Assembly: GCF_021166475.1 (NCBI RefSeq)
Contig: NZ_JAJOYS010000002.1
Span: 620,001 to 684,000 of the forward strand
Length of the DNA: 64,000 nt
From: Pelagibacterium xiamenense
GTDB taxonomy: Bacteria; Pseudomonadota; Alphaproteobacteria; Rhizobiales; Devosiaceae
Direction: 5' to 3'
The position numbers and the translations under genes are program-made. Below are positions 37,001 through 46,636 of this stretch, piece by piece; the first letter of the stretch is position 1; each line of letters opens with the position of its first letter. Below the pieces are notes generated by a model, which had not been told where the DNA came from, did not search any database, and saw nothing but the letters and a program-made list of their open reading frames with translations.

Positions 37001-37968
37001 CCTGCCCGGGCCTGCTCGGAAACCACACGCTCCTTGAACGCGTCGGTCGCCTCGGGATAGCGCCGCAGTACCTCCGAATAGGTCCGGCACGCGGTATCGA
37101 ACTCGCCCGCGCCGTGCAGCGCGACGCCGAGATCGAGCAGCAGATCCGGCGCGCGCGACGAGGTCGGATAAGCCTCGAACCCGGTGATGAGCACATTGGC
37201 CGCTTCGTGATAGGCCCCGCGCTGGATGAGTGTCTGCCCCAGCCAATAGGTCGCGTCGGGGGCCTGCGGATTGTCGGGGAACAGTTCGAGGAACTGCCGG
37301 AACTGTTCCTCGGCAAACGCCGTCTCACCGCGGACGATGGCGTCGTAGCCCGCCTGGAACTGGGCGTTGGCGTCCCCGTCATTGACCTCGATATCGGTCT
37401 GGTTGGCATCAAAGCTCAGATCGAGCGGCGCCGAGGGCGGCGTTTGCCCCAGCGGCGCTTCGGGTGGACCGGTGACGACTCCTTCCTCGCCTTCGAAGAC
37501 GTCGCTCGCGTAGAGCCGGTCCTCGTCGCCGAAATTGGGGTCAAGTTCCCCAAGGTCCTCGTCGCCCACGAGCGCGCCCTCGGTAGCGGGGGCTTCGGGC
37601 AGGGTCTCGGTGCTGGAAGAGGGCGGTAACGCTTCGGACGGCGTCGCGCCGCCGGGGGTGGTTACCGCCTCAGATTCCCCCGAGCCACCGCCTTCCAGCT
37701 GCTGGAAGCGGAACTCGTTGTCTTCCTGCATGCGCTCGATGAGCGTCTGCAATTGGGTGAGCTGGAACTGCAGACCCTCGATCTGCCCCGAATAGGTGCG
37801 GACCTGTTCCTCGAGCTGCGAAATCCGCACCTGAAGCGCGGCGATATCCTGGCTCTGGGCCAGGACCGGCGCAGCGGAGCCAAAACTCAAAACCCCGGCA
37901 AGCCCAAGACCGGCGGCAAGGCGCCGCCAGCTTCTGGCTGAACCGGAAACGAAACCAAAGACTGTCAT
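36994..37968 (-). CDS. cpoB: Cell division coordinator CpoB (YbgF)
   Basis: This 324-residue periplasmic protein connects Tol-Pal with peptidoglycan synthesis at the septum. It has a signal peptide (ending APVLAQSQ) and a trimerising coiled coil at about 38-85 (DIAALQVRISQLEEQVRTY). An acidic low-complexity linker follows, then C-terminal TPR units (AQFQAGYDAIVRGETAFAEEQF, AYHEAANVLITGF). The start is ATG 37968 with GGGGAG upstream. Separated from pal by a strong terminator, so it needs its own promoter. Confidence 0.93.
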   Translation of the reverse strand: MTVFGFVSGSARSWRRLAAGLGLAGVLSFGSAAPVLAQSQDIAALQVRISQLEEQVRTYSGQIEGLQFQLTQLQTLIERMQEDNEFRFQQLEGGGSGESEAVTTPGGATPSEALPPSSSTETLPEAPATEGALVGDEDLGELDPNFGDEDRLYASDVFEGEEGVVTGPPEAPLGQTPPSAPLDLSFDANQTDIEVNDGDANAQFQAGYDAIVRGETAFAEEQFRQFLELFPDNPQAPDATYWLGQTLIQRGAYHEAANVLITGFEAYPTSSRAPDLLLDLGVALHGAGEFDTACRTYSEVLRRYPEATDAFKERVVSEQARAGC

Positions 37969-38060
37969 GACACTCCCCAAAAGGCGGCAAGTCGAAAATT
38001 GCGCGCGCAAGATCACCTTGGAACGACCGCGAGGTAAAGGAGCATTTTGGCAAAAAAGAA

Positions 38061-38093
38061 GCGCCGGGACCAAAATACTCAAGGTCCCGGCGC
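38061..38093 (-). terminator. Strong intrinsic terminator after pal
   Basis: A perfect 11-bp inverted repeat, GCGCCGGGACC (38061-38071) with GGTCCCGGCGC (38083-38093), is followed on the minus strand by TTCTTTTTTG. It cleanly ends the pal transcript before cpoB. Confidence 0.9.
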
Positions 38094-38125
38094 TATGCCT
38101 CCAGCACGGAATGCTCTGTGCAGCG

Positions 38126-38620
38126 CTAGTTTGTCAGGACTGTGACCGCGCGTCGGTTTTGCGACCAGCACGAGATGTCGTTGCAAACCGCGACCGGCCG
38201 CTCCTTGCCATAGGAAACCGAGGAAATCCGGCCCGCCGGAATACCCTTGGAAACCAGGTAGTTGACGACAGCCGTCGCGCGTCTGGCACCCAGTGCGATG
38301 TTGTATTCGCGCGTGCCGCGCTCGTCAGCGTGACCCTCGATGACGATGCGGTACTGGGGATATCGCGCCAGCCATTGCGCCTGTTTGTCGAGCGTCGCCT
38401 GGGCGTCGGCGGTGAGCACGGACGAATCGGTTTCGAAGAACACGCGGTCGCCGACCGAAACGAGGAATTCCTGCTGGCTGCCGGGCGCGCCGCCCCCCTG
38501 GCCGGGTCCGAGATTGCCAACGCCGGTATCCGGGGTGCGCGCACAGGCGGCGACTACCGCCAGCAGCGCCACCATAAGAAAGCCTTTGCCAAGGCGAAGA
38601 AGGGGCAACGTCGAACCCAT
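38126..38620 (-). CDS. pal: Peptidoglycan-associated lipoprotein Pal
   Basis: Pal is the outer-membrane lipoprotein that binds peptidoglycan and TolB. The 164-residue precursor has a signal with lipobox VVAAC (Cys at about 26), a Gly-rich linker and an OmpA-like domain. That domain contains the diaminopimelate-binding GHADERGTREYNIALGARRA and ends in RRAVTVLTN. It is separated from tolB by an unrelated YcaQ-like gene, so it is probably transcribed on its own. Confidence 0.96.
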   Translation of the reverse strand: MGSTLPLLRLGKGFLMVALLAVVAACARTPDTGVGNLGPGQGGGAPGSQQEFLVSVGDRVFFETDSSVLTADAQATLDKQAQWLARYPQYRIVIEGHADERGTREYNIALGARRATAVVNYLVSKGIPAGRISSVSYGKERPVAVCNDISCWSQNRRAVTVLTN

Positions 38621-38805
38621 AGCGAATTCTGCTCCGAACAGGGAAAAATTGTAGTGAACGGTTTTACACCGCGTTACCTTAACCGCAGGTGTCTTCGTAG
38701 GGTTAATCCGCGCTTAATCGGGCACAAATTGGGCACGATCGCGCGCGTTTGCCGCGTCCCGCATCGGGACGCCACGACTGTTGCCCAAGTGCATCTTGGA
38801 TCAGC
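38621..38805. other. 185-bp gap upstream of pal
   Basis: This AT-richer stretch lies between the pal start and the stop of the YcaQ-like gene on the same strand. It presumably holds the pal promoter, but I could not identify a convincing -35/-10 pair or operator. Confidence 0.4.
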
Positions 38806-39963
38806 CTAAAAGCCCCGGACGGAATCGACGTCGAGTTCCATGCAGCCATTGAATTCGGCAAAGCGCTGCAATTCGGCCAAAAAGGCGGGCAGAAAGCGGT
38901 CCATGTCGAGCGCGGGGTCCTCGATGTGCAGGCTCAGGACCTCGAACCGCCCTTCGGCACGATGAGCCTTGCAGTCGATCCGGCCGACGAATTTCTGGCC
39001 GAAAAGAACCGGCAGGCAAAAATAGCCAAAGATGCGCTTGGGCGCGGGCACATAGCATTCGAGACGATAGTCGAAGCCGAACAGCGCGCTCAGTCGGTCG
39101 CGGTGGATGAGGGCGTTGTCGAACGGCGATACGATCTGTACGCGCCGGCGCACACGCGACAGGGCCTCCAGCGCCTCGACATCGACAAAGGCTGGTGATC
39201 CGCCCACCGCGTCGATCCGCTTGACCACTCCTGCCGCGATGCGATCCTCGACGACGGCGCGCATGGCCTCGCGGATAGGTTTGCCGCGTCTGAGGTGCAG
39301 GACCTGCGCGAGCGTGAATACGCCATGCGCCCGGCGCGTGGTATCAAAGAGATAGGCGGCGTATTCCTCCTGCGAGGGCATGCTCAGGTCGATGCCTTCG
39401 GGCAAGCAGCGCTCGGCAAGGTCGTATACCTTCTCCATGCCGTTGCGCTCGCGCACCATAAGATCGCCCTGCATGAACAATTTATCGAGAGCGCGTCGTC
39501 CCGGCCCCCAGTTCCACCAGCTGCCGTTCGCGCTCTTTGTGCCCGAATCGATGTCGCGTATCCGCAACGCCCCTTCCGAGCGCACGCGCGCCATTATTTC
39601 ATTCATCAGCCGCGGATCGACATCGGTCAGATAGCGCGCTTCGCCGCTCCGGATCGACGCCATGCGGGGTAACGCAAAGCGGTAATCGCGCATCGGCAGA
39701 TAGGCCGCGGCGTGAAACCAGTATTCGAAAATGTGCTTTTTCGCGGTCAGCCGGTTGAGATGCGCGGGATCGTATCCGGGCACCCGATTCCAGAGGACGT
39801 GGTGATGTGCGCGCTCGACCACCGCAAGCGTGTCGATCTGCACATAGCCCAGATGCTCGATTGCCCGTCGCGTTCCGGGCAGCCCCGCCCCGAAACTCCG
39901 CTGTGACGCCAACCCCTGCCGGGACAATGCCAAACGCCGCAGGTGAGAGAGTGTGGTGTTCAT
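38806..39963 (-). CDS. YcaQ-like winged-helix DNA glycosylase
   Basis: This 385-residue protein belongs to the HTH_42/YcaQ family (crosslink repair glycosylases, AlkX/AZL). Family features visible are the QxD catalytic-type motif GYVQIDTLAVVERAHHHVLWNR (QID), the following HHHxLWxR segment, and WFHAAAYLPMRDYRF. The family unhooks interstrand crosslinks or removes N7-alkylated bases. It lies between tolB and pal, an unusual place. Confidence 0.85.
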   Translation of the reverse strand: MNTTLSHLRRLALSRQGLASQRSFGAGLPGTRRAIEHLGYVQIDTLAVVERAHHHVLWNRVPGYDPAHLNRLTAKKHIFEYWFHAAAYLPMRDYRFALPRMASIRSGEARYLTDVDPRLMNEIMARVRSEGALRIRDIDSGTKSANGSWWNWGPGRRALDKLFMQGDLMVRERNGMEKVYDLAERCLPEGIDLSMPSQEEYAAYLFDTTRRAHGVFTLAQVLHLRRGKPIREAMRAVVEDRIAAGVVKRIDAVGGSPAFVDVEALEALSRVRRRVQIVSPFDNALIHRDRLSALFGFDYRLECYVPAPKRIFGYFCLPVLFGQKFVGRIDCKAHRAEGRFEVLSLHIEDPALDMDRFLPAFLAELQRFAEFNGCMELDVDSVRGF

Positions 39964-40031
39964 CGGATCCGAATCGGCAGTCTGCGTCTCAGGACCGTCG
40001 TTCTACTTATGTTCCTATAAATAATCAAGAC

Positions 40032-40054
40032 GAGGCAGCCCATGCGGCCGCCTC
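40032..40054 (-). terminator. Candidate terminator after tolB
   Basis: GAGGCAGCC (40032-40040) pairs with GGCCGCCTC (40046-40054) with one mismatch and a CATGC loop. It lies 25 bp beyond the tolB stop. The T-rich tail on the minus strand is weak (CGTCTTGATT). Confidence 0.5.
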
Positions 40055-40079
40055 ATCCTGAACGGTGTGACGGATCTTG

Positions 40080-41396
40080 CTAAGCCAGAAGCGGCGACCA
40101 GGCCGGGTCCGAGGCGAACCCTTCGGTCGGGACCCGTTGTTCGGCGCGGCCCCAGACGTCGATGGAATAAAGCCGCGGGCCGTCATTGCCGCCCGGATCG
40201 CGGAAGAACATCAGGACGCGGCCATTGGGGGCCCAGGTCGGACCCTCGGCGTGGAAGCTGGTGGCGAGGATACGCTCACCCGAGCCGTCGGGGTTCATGG
40301 TACCGATAGAGAACTGCCCGCCCGACTGGCGCGTGAAGGCAATGAGATCGCCCTTGGGCGACCAGACCGGCGTGGAATACGCGCCATCGCCATAGGAGAT
40401 GCGCTCCGCACCGCCGCCAGCCGCGCTCATCACGTAAATCTGCGGACGCCCGCCACGGTCGGATTCAAAGACGATCCGTTGGCCGTCCGGCGAGAACGAG
40501 GGCGAGGTGTCGATGGCCGAGCCGCTTGTCAGCGCGGTCGGCTGCCCGCCCGCCAGCGGCAACGCATAAAGGTTGGTGGCCGCACCCTGCGTTACCGAGA
40601 AGACGAGCCGCTGACCGTCGGGCGAAAACCGCGGCGCGAAGCTCATCTGGCCGTACTGCCCGATGGACTGGGTCTGGCCGGTCGCAAGATTGAGGATGAA
40701 AATGCCTGACGCGTTGGGTCCGTCGAACGTCATATACGCAACGCGCGTACCGTCGGGAGATATGCGGGGCGTAATCGTCGCAAGCCGGCCATCGGTCAGG
40801 ATACGGTTGTTGGCGCCGTCCTGGTCCATGATCGCCAGCCGCTTGACGCGGTTTGCCTTGGGGCCGCTTTCGGCGACATAGACGACGCGGGTGTCGAAGT
40901 AGCCCGTCTCGCCCGTAAGCCCTGAATAGATCGCGTCCGAGGCGATATGCGCGATGCGCCGCCAGCTATCGGCGGGCGCGCCATAGGCCTTGCCGGTGAC
41001 CTGCTGGGCCGCCGTCGTATCCCAGAGCCGCAGGCTCGACTGGATCTGCCCGCCGGCGTTATTGGCATCCGCCATGACCACCGCATCGGCGCCCGTCGCG
41101 CGCCAGGCGTTGAAATCGGGGGGCGCATTGGGATCGCCCACCTGGCTGGGATAGCCCGCCGGATCGACGAGGCGGAAGAGCCCCGAGCCGACAAGGTTGT
41201 TGCGCACGATCTGCGCGACCTCGGCACCGAAGCTCGGATCGGCCGAGGCGAAATTGGGGATGGCGATCGGGAGCGGCGTGAAATTGCCGCCCGAAACGGT
41301 GATCTGCACGAGCGCGTTCGCCGGCCTGGCCATCGCCATCATGGCGGCGCCGGAAAGACCGAGCGTGAGCGCGGACCTGCGGGTCATAAGGGTCAT
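40080..41396 (-). CDS. tolB: Tol-Pal system beta-propeller protein TolB
   Basis: TolB is the periplasmic propeller that shuttles between Pal and TolA. The 438-residue precursor has an N-terminal domain (about 30-165) and WD40-like repeats marked by SPDGTRVAYM, SPDGQRLVFS, SPDGQRIVFESDRGG and SPKGDLIAFTR. The signal starts MTLMTRRSALTLGLSG, with a twin-arginine pair before the hydrophobic stretch. Export could therefore be through Tat, an inference. It is the last gene of tolQRAB. Confidence 0.96.
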   Translation of the reverse strand: MTLMTRRSALTLGLSGAAMMAMARPANALVQITVSGGNFTPLPIAIPNFASADPSFGAEVAQIVRNNLVGSGLFRLVDPAGYPSQVGDPNAPPDFNAWRATGADAVVMADANNAGGQIQSSLRLWDTTAAQQVTGKAYGAPADSWRRIAHIASDAIYSGLTGETGYFDTRVVYVAESGPKANRVKRLAIMDQDGANNRILTDGRLATITPRISPDGTRVAYMTFDGPNASGIFILNLATGQTQSIGQYGQMSFAPRFSPDGQRLVFSVTQGAATNLYALPLAGGQPTALTSGSAIDTSPSFSPDGQRIVFESDRGGRPQIYVMSAAGGGAERISYGDGAYSTPVWSPKGDLIAFTRQSGGQFSIGTMNPDGSGERILATSFHAEGPTWAPNGRVLMFFRDPGGNDGPRLYSIDVWGRAEQRVPTEGFASDPAWSPLLA

Positions 41397-41563
41397 AGTC
41401 GCGTCGTCTCCATAACAAATCCGCCCTTTCGGGCCCGGCCGAACGCGGGGGCAATGCCGCTTCGGCCCGTTTTGTTGCCTTCATTACGCACCAATCGTGT
41501 CGGAAAATCGATTGGGCGCATTCTCGTTCTCGTCCGTTGCGCCGGCGCCACACTGGCAGGGCC

Positions 41564-42619
41564 TTACAGATCCCTCGGATCGAACGTCACGTCCACCTGC
41601 CGCCAGGTCTCGTATTTCTCCGCTGGAAGCATCGTATAGGGCCCGCATTGCTGCACCGCGCGCTGCGCGGCCAGAGCCGTTGTCCGCACCAGATCGCTCG
41701 TGAACGGCGTGCGGATTTCCGGCGTGCCGGAGACCGAACCGTCCGGATTGAGCGATACCAGCAACCGTACAGTGAGCCCCGTCTCGGTCATTGCGGCGAT
41801 CGGCGGGCTCCAGCATCGGCGCATGGCGGACGCGAGCGCATCCTGCTCGGATTGCGTCAAGAGAGCCGCCTGCCCGGTGGGGCGCCCCAGCGCTTCGTCG
41901 CCGCCTGCCCCGGTGATGCCGCCGCGGGATTCTTCCTGGTTGATGATGTCCTCAATCCGGTCGGCGACATCGGCCAGTTCCTGTTCGGCCTGCTGTTCTT
42001 GACGCTCGGCTTCCGCCTGCGCTTCGGCTTCGGCCTGGGCCTGGCGCTGCGCCTCCTGCTGGCGCGCGAAGTCCTCGCGCAGTTGGGCGACATTGGTGGC
42101 GCTCGGCGGCACGGGCGCGACCGGCTCGGGTTCGGGATCGGGCTCTGTGGCCAATTCAGGTTCGGGTGCGGGCGTCGGTTCGGGTTCGGGCTCGGGCGTT
42201 GGTTCCGGTTCGGGCGCCGGTATGGGCTCGGGCTCGGGACGCGGCGCGGGCGGCTCGATGGGTTCGGGCTCCGGTTCCGGTGCGGGACGCGGCTGGGGTT
42301 CCGGCGCTGTCTGAACCGTCGGCGCTGGCGACGGGTCTGGCGTCGCCTCCGGGATTGGCTGGTTTTCCTCGGTGTTGCCGGTGCGCTGCGCGAGTTCCGC
42401 TTCCTGATCGCTCTCGACCGCCGAGGGCGTTTCGGTCTCGACGACCTGGCTGTCCTCGACCCCGACACGCAGATTGGAGACGTTCTCGATCGGCACGATA
42501 TCGACGGAAATCGACTCCACCATATTTGTGTTCAGCGGCTCGACGAAACTCAGATTGATCAGCCCGAGGGCGATCAACAGAGCATGAACGCTGACCGATA
42601 TGGTGGTGCCAAGACGCAT
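41564..42619 (-). CDS. tolA: Tol-Pal envelope protein TolA
   Basis: TolA spans the periplasm between TolQR and TolB/Pal. The 351-residue protein has one N-terminal helix ([18 protein letters not shown]), a long Pro/Glu-rich segment (repeated PEPEPEP, about 95-170), an Ala/Gln/Glu coiled coil (about 180-225) and a C-terminal TolA/TonB-like domain ending [10 protein letters not shown]. Low sequence identity is normal for the family; the tolR and tolB neighbours secure the call. Starts 5 bp after tolR. Confidence 0.92.
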   Translation of the reverse strand: MRLGTTISVSVHALLIALGLINLSFVEPLNTNMVESISVDIVPIENVSNLRVGVEDSQVVETETPSAVESDQEAELAQRTGNTEENQPIPEATPDPSPAPTVQTAPEPQPRPAPEPEPEPIEPPAPRPEPEPIPAPEPEPTPEPEPEPTPAPEPELATEPDPEPEPVAPVPPSATNVAQLREDFARQQEAQRQAQAEAEAQAEAERQEQQAEQELADVADRIEDIINQEESRGGITGAGGDEALGRPTGQAALLTQSEQDALASAMRRCWSPPIAAMTETGLTVRLLVSLNPDGSVSGTPEIRTPFTSDLVRTTALAAQRAVQQCGPYTMLPAEKYETWRQVDVTFDPRDL

Positions 42620-42624
42620 GCCGT

Positions 42625-43083
42625 TTACTGGCCCGCCCCGCTCGCGCCGGCCTGCTCGGTGATAAGTCCGATACGCGAATATCCCGCGCCCGAAAGCATG
42701 CCCATCACTTCCATGACGGTACCGTAATTGACGCTCGCGTCGCCACGCACATAGAGCCGCGCCTCGGTATCCTCGGAAACCGAGCGCACCGCTTCGACAA
42801 GTCCGTCAAGCGCGACCGGGTCCTCGCCAACGAAGACCTGACCTTCCGGCGTCACTGAAACCGTGACCGGATCGCGCTCGGATTCCATCTCGCTCGCCTG
42901 GGTTTCGGGCAGGTCGATCGGCACCCCGACCGCCATCATCGGCGCGGCGACCATGAAGATGATCAACAAGACGAGCATCACGTCGACAAACGGCGTGACG
43001 TTGATCTCGCTCATAAGGCTGGCGCGCGACCCGCGGCGGCGCCTACCGCCCCCGCGCCCGCCGCCATTGACGGCCATACCCAT
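42625..43083 (-). CDS. tolR: Tol-Pal inner-membrane protein TolR
   Basis: This 152-residue ExbD/TolR protein has an Arg/Gly-rich cytoplasmic start and [21 protein letters not shown]. That segment is the single helix with the conserved proton-coupled Asp in [11 protein letters not shown] periplasmic domain follows. Its ATG overlaps the tolQ stop by one base (TAATG), indicating coupling. Confidence 0.96.
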   Translation of the reverse strand: MGMAVNGGGRGGGRRRRGSRASLMSEINVTPFVDVMLVLLIIFMVAAPMMAVGVPIDLPETQASEMESERDPVTVSVTPEGQVFVGEDPVALDGLVEAVRSVSEDTEARLYVRGDASVNYGTVMEVMGMLSGAGYSRIGLITEQAGASGAGQ

Positions 43084-43793
43084 TAGCGGCGGCTCCTTGC
43101 CTCGAGCTGGCGGCCCAGAATGGCCGCGAATTCATCGGCGAACCCTTCGAGCCGGCCGATCAGCTTGCCCGCATCGCCCGAGAGCTTGTTGAACGCGATA
43201 ACCGCCGGAATGGCCGCGACAAGGCCGATAGCGGTTGCGAACAGCGCTTCGGCGATGGGGCCTGCGACGACCCCGAGGCTCGCGCTCTGGGAGGCGGCAA
43301 TCGAGGAGAACGCATTCATGATGCCCCACACCGTGCCAAAGAGGCCAATGAATGGCGCCGCGCTTCCGACAGTCGCGAGAAACGGCAGGCGCTTTTCAAG
43401 CTCCTCGCTCTCGCGCGCAATCGCGACATCGAGCACCTTGTCGAGCCGCGCCTGAACCCCGACATAGCTCGACGCGTTCTGCTCGTGGGAGCGCTTCCAC
43501 TCCTTCATGGCGGCAACGAACACCGAAGAGAGCCCCGAGGTCGGACGCTGGGAAAGCGTCTGATAAAGCTCTTCAAGCGACTGGCCGGACCAGAAGGTCT
43601 TCTCGAACCGGTTCATCTCGCGCCGCACGCGGGTGAACATCATCGACTTGTCGATGATGATGGCCCAGCACCAGATCGATGCGGCGAGAAGCCCGAGCAT
43701 GACGAGTTTGACGACGATATCGGCGGCCATGAACAGGCCGATCGGCGAAAAGTCATGGGCGGCGACCGTGCCCACTGCTTCCATAGCTTCCAT
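43083..43793 (-). CDS. tolQ: Tol-Pal inner-membrane protein TolQ
   Basis: TolQ forms the proton channel with TolR. The 236-residue protein has three transmembrane helices: one near residues 18-40 (FMAADIVVKLVMLGLLAAS), then a pair around GSAAPFIGLFGTVWGIMNAF and EALFATAIGLVAAIPAVIAFN. First gene of tolQRAB, 185 bp after ybgC. That gap may hold a promoter; none is clear. Confidence 0.96.
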   Translation of the reverse strand: MEAMEAVGTVAAHDFSPIGLFMAADIVVKLVMLGLLAASIWCWAIIIDKSMMFTRVRREMNRFEKTFWSGQSLEELYQTLSQRPTSGLSSVFVAAMKEWKRSHEQNASSYVGVQARLDKVLDVAIARESEELEKRLPFLATVGSAAPFIGLFGTVWGIMNAFSSIAASQSASLGVVAGPIAEALFATAIGLVAAIPAVIAFNKLSGDAGKLIGRLEGFADEFAAILGRQLEARSRR

Positions 43794-43978
43794 TAGCGCG
43801 TGTACCTTTACGTCGAGGAGCGCGTCGCAACCCGCGACAACCAGAGTGTTGCGATCCGATGAGTGCCAATTTTGTCAAAATTAGAGCTTTGCCGCGCCGT
43901 TCCGGGCGGCAGGCGCTTCAATAGGACGTCATCGGACCGGCTGGCCCCATTTATGGTCAAGAAATGGTTAATAACCGT

Positions 43979-44404
43979 TCAATGCGCGGAAAATCGGGCC
44001 CTGAGCGCGGCGGGCAGCCGCACGGGGCGGCCGGCGGCATTGAGCAGGACCGCCGTGACCTTCGCCGAGGCGACGACTTCGCCATCCCGCCGCAGGATCT
44101 GTTCAAGCACGAACCGGGCGCCCGACATTTCCAACTGTCGGGTTTCCACCTCGAGCAGATCGTCGATATGCGCCGCGCGATCATAGGATATTTCCAGATG
44201 CCGCACAGCGAACGCGAGCCCCTCCGCCGCCAGTTCCGCGTGATGGATACCGTGAGCGCGCAGGAACTCGGTCCGGGCGCGCTCGAAAAATTTCAGATAC
44301 GCCGCGTGGTAGACATTGGTCGAGAAATCCGTGTCCTCGAAATAGACGCGTACCGGAAAAAGGTGCGAACCGTCCGGCTGGAGGCTGCCGCCGAAGGCGA
44401 TCAT
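43979..44404 (-). CDS. ybgC: YbgC-type acyl-CoA thioesterase
   Basis: This 141-residue hot-dog fold thioesterase carries the 4-hydroxybenzoyl-CoA thioesterase motif VYFEDTDFSTNVYHAAYLK with the catalytic Asp (EDTD). YbgC cleaves short acyl-CoA or acyl-ACP and is classically linked to tol-pal. Its ATG overlaps the NUDIX stop by 4 nt (ATGA). Confidence 0.92.
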   Translation of the reverse strand: MIAFGGSLQPDGSHLFPVRVYFEDTDFSTNVYHAAYLKFFERARTEFLRAHGIHHAELAAEGLAFAVRHLEISYDRAAHIDDLLEVETRQLEMSGARFVLEQILRRDGEVVASAKVTAVLLNAAGRPVRLPAALRARFSAH

Positions 44405-44904
44405 GGCGCGTCCTCATGACGGACGATGTGGACGGGCGCTTCAGAAACGTCGAGCAGTCGCGCCCGGAGCACGGCCGGCTGGAAAGCGCATTCGGTCAAA
44501 CCGGCCTCATGGGCGGGGACCCATTTGAATTCGAGCTGGAAGGCCCCGTCCTGACAACGATGGCAGACCTCTCCATCCGCGCGGAACGCGAACCGGTCGG
44601 GCAGCGACAGGTCGAAATAAAAGCCCAGCTCGTGAAATAGCGTCCGCTCGTGTGTGAAGAAGTTTTCGATGACGAACCGCAACGCTCCGACTTCGCCGGT
44701 TACGCCGAGTTCTTCGAAAACTTCGCGCCGCAACGCGACCTCTGCCTGTTCGCCCACCTCGACGCGCCCGCCCGGCAGCGACCAGTACATGCCGCCAAGC
44801 GCGCGATGAACAAGAACGAACCCTTCACGCATCGCAATGCCGACAGTCCGAAAATTGAACCGGCCCGCAGGTGCATCGAAACTCACCATTGCGCGATGGT
44901 TCAT
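44401..44904 (-). CDS. NUDIX hydrolase
   Basis: This 167-residue protein has a complete Nudix box: [24 protein letters not shown] (GX5EX7REVxEEXG), at about residues 45-68. Such enzymes cleave nucleoside diphosphates linked to another group; the substrate is not evident. A YWSLPGG entry motif precedes the box. It overlaps ruvB and ybgC by 4 nt on either side, so it belongs to the same transcript. Confidence 0.9.
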   Translation of the reverse strand: MNHRAMVSFDAPAGRFNFRTVGIAMREGFVLVHRALGGMYWSLPGGRVEVGEQAEVALRREVFEELGVTGEVGALRFVIENFFTHERTLFHELGFYFDLSLPDRFAFRADGEVCHRCQDGAFQLEFKWVPAHEAGLTECAFQPAVLRARLLDVSEAPVHIVRHEDAP

Positions 44905-45941
44905 TCGCTTTCGCCATCCTCGAACAGGCTCGCCTGATTGCCCACGAACCCTTGCGGCACGGCGTAGCCCATATGTTGAAAAGAGAGCGCCGTCATCATG
45001 CGTCCGCGCGGTGTCCGCTGGATGAACCCTTGCTGGATGAGGTAGGGTTCGACGATCTCCTCGATCGCATCGCGGGGCTCGGAAAGTGCCGCAGCGATGG
45101 TTTCGATCCCCACCGGACCGCCGCCATAGAATTCTGCAATGGTCTTGAGATACCGCCGGTCGAGCGTATCGAGCCCGCGCGCGTCGACGTCGAGACGCAA
45201 GAGCGCCCGGTCCGCGACCTCCCGGTTCACCTTTTCGGCGCCTTCAACGAGCGCGAAATCGGTCACGCGCCTGAGCAACCGCCCCGCGATACGCGGCGTG
45301 CCGCGCGAGCGCCGCGCAACTTCGAGCGCGCCGTCGGGGGTCATTTCCATGCCCATCATGCGCGAGCCCCGCTCGACAATTTTGACCAGTTCTTCCGGGG
45401 TGTAGAAATTAAGCCGGACGGGGATGCCGAACCGGTCGCGCAACGGCGTGGTGAGGAGCCCCGCGCGCGTCGTTGCGCCCACGAGCGTGAACTTGGCCAG
45501 ATCGATCCGCACCGAGCGCGCCGCGGGCCCTTCCCCGATGATGAGATCGAGCTGGAAATCCTCCATCGCCGGATAAAGGATTTCCTCGACTGCCGGGTTG
45601 AGCCGGTGGATCTCGTCGATGAAAAGCACGTCACGCTCTTCGAGATTGGTCAAAAGCGCCGCTAGGTCGCCCGCCTTGGCGATCACCGGCCCGGACGTCG
45701 CCCGGAACCCCACGCCCAGTTCGCGCGATAGGATTTGCGCCAGGGTGGTCTTGCCCAGCCCCGGCGGACCGACGAACAACACATGATCGAGCGCCGCCTG
45801 CCGCTGCTTGGCCGCCTCGATGAACACCTGCAGATTGGCCCGCGCGTCCTCCTGCCCGATGAATTCATTGAACCCCATGGGGCGCAGGGCGACATCAAGG
45901 CCACCATCGCGTTCGGCTGTTGCGTTGGTGAGGTCGGTCAC
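44901..45941 (-). CDS. ruvB: Holliday junction branch-migration helicase RuvB
   Basis: RuvB is the hexameric AAA+ motor that drives branch migration with RuvA. The 346-residue protein has [14 protein letters not shown], Walker [12 protein letters not shown], Walker B LFIDEIHR, sensor [15 protein letters not shown] and a C-terminal winged helix ([10 protein letters not shown]). The start is GTG 45939-45941, whose last bases form the toxin stop (GTGA). The sequence upstream offers only a weak GGAT ribosome site. Its translation is therefore probably coupled to the toxin gene rather than to ruvA. Confidence 0.96.
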   Translation of the reverse strand: MTDLTNATAERDGGLDVALRPMGFNEFIGQEDARANLQVFIEAAKQRQAALDHVLFVGPPGLGKTTLAQILSRELGVGFRATSGPVIAKAGDLAALLTNLEERDVLFIDEIHRLNPAVEEILYPAMEDFQLDLIIGEGPAARSVRIDLAKFTLVGATTRAGLLTTPLRDRFGIPVRLNFYTPEELVKIVERGSRMMGMEMTPDGALEVARRSRGTPRIAGRLLRRVTDFALVEGAEKVNREVADRALLRLDVDARGLDTLDRRYLKTIAEFYGGGPVGIETIAAALSEPRDAIEEIVEPYLIQQGFIQRTPRGRMMTALSFQHMGYAVPQGFVGNQASLFEDGESE

Positions 45942-46336
45942 GTCAAAAGATCCATACCGTTGACCAGCTTGGAAGCGGGTTTGTCGAATGTAACGAGGGA
46001 TGTGCAGCCAGCCATTCGGCTCGTTTCGGCGATCAGGATGTCAGCAAGGTCCACGCTCGTATCTGCATGCTGCTCTACAATCACACGAACCGCACCCTCA
46101 TGCTCGAGTACGACGTTCGCGCTTTCCAGAAAGGCTTGCAGTACCGTCAATTGCCCATCTCTTTTGTAACCGTACCCGCGTTTGAGAACCCACATGAGTT
46201 CAATCAGCGTGACGACCGAAACATATGCCGGATCCTCGACCGTCCGCCGAGAGAGAAAAGCCCTGGCCTTGGCCGCCTGATTTTTGTCGTCGGCCACAAA
46301 GAGCCGAACGAGTATGTTGGTGTCGACGCCAATCAA
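45938..46336 (-). CDS. PIN-domain toxin (VapC-like ribonuclease)
   Basis: This 132-residue PIN protein has all four acidic positions: [11 protein letters not shown] (Asp5), [12 protein letters not shown] (Glu), [10 protein letters not shown] (Asp) and SLVTFDKPA (Asp). VapC toxins are Mg-dependent ribonucleases that cleave tRNA or rRNA. The start is TTG 46334-46336, overlapping the antitoxin stop (TTGA). It lies between ruvA and ruvB, where toxin-antitoxin genes are not expected. The stretch looks less GC-rich than the surrounding ruv genes. Appears intact. Confidence 0.9.
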   Translation of the reverse strand: MIGVDTNILVRLFVADDKNQAAKARAFLSRRTVEDPAYVSVVTLIELMWVLKRGYGYKRDGQLTVLQAFLESANVVLEHEGAVRVIVEQHADTSVDLADILIAETSRMAGCTSLVTFDKPASKLVNGMDLLT

Positions 46337-46593
46337 GAAGACGAACGCCTGTACTCTTCGACCACCGCCTCGGCGATGGCATCGTCCATATCCTTGACCG
46401 AAAGCCGCCTGCCATTGGGTGGCTCGCCCAATACTCCGGCAAAGTCCGCTATGTTGCGGGTTCTCGCCCGCAACTCGTAATGGCCGTGAACTTTAACGAA
46501 CTCGATCTTGTCTCCAGGTTTGAGATTCAGATCATCCCTAACCTCTTTGGGCAAAGTCATCTGCCCCTTCGACGTAAGCGTGGCGGTCGACAT
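46333..46593 (-). CDS. AbrB/SpoVT-type antitoxin (VapB-like)
   Basis: This 86-residue protein opens with the swapped-hairpin DNA-binding fold TLTSKGQMTLPKEVRDDL...KPGDKIEF. The C-terminal tail (LSVKDMDDAIAEAVVEEYR) is the usual toxin-binding part. I place the start at ATG 46593, with GGAG 8 nt upstream. A TTG two codons earlier is less likely. It should neutralise the PIN toxin and autoregulate from the palindrome 14 bp upstream. Confidence 0.88.
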   Translation of the reverse strand: MSTATLTSKGQMTLPKEVRDDLNLKPGDKIEFVKVHGHYELRARTRNIADFAGVLGEPPNGRRLSVKDMDDAIAEAVVEEYRRSSS

Positions 46594-46606
46594 TACCAAA
46601 CTCCAA

Positions 46607-46636
46607 ATTCCTTACGGAGATAAAATAGTAAGGAAT
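46607..46636 (-). promoter_or_regulatory. Operator-like inverted repeat upstream of the toxin-antitoxin pair
   Basis: ATTCCTTAC (46607-46615) and GTAAGGAAT (46628-46636) form a perfect 9-bp inverted repeat spaced by 12 bp. A third half-site CTTAC (46637-46641) extends the pattern. On the minus strand an AT-rich TATTTTAT lies between the arms and could be a -10 element. Placement suits antitoxin autorepression. Confidence 0.65.

Noticed and set aside
42120-42310. Tandem repeat or CRISPR-like array in tolA
   Set aside because: The periodicity comes from codons for Pro-Glu runs in the TolA linker; there are no spacers of constant length.
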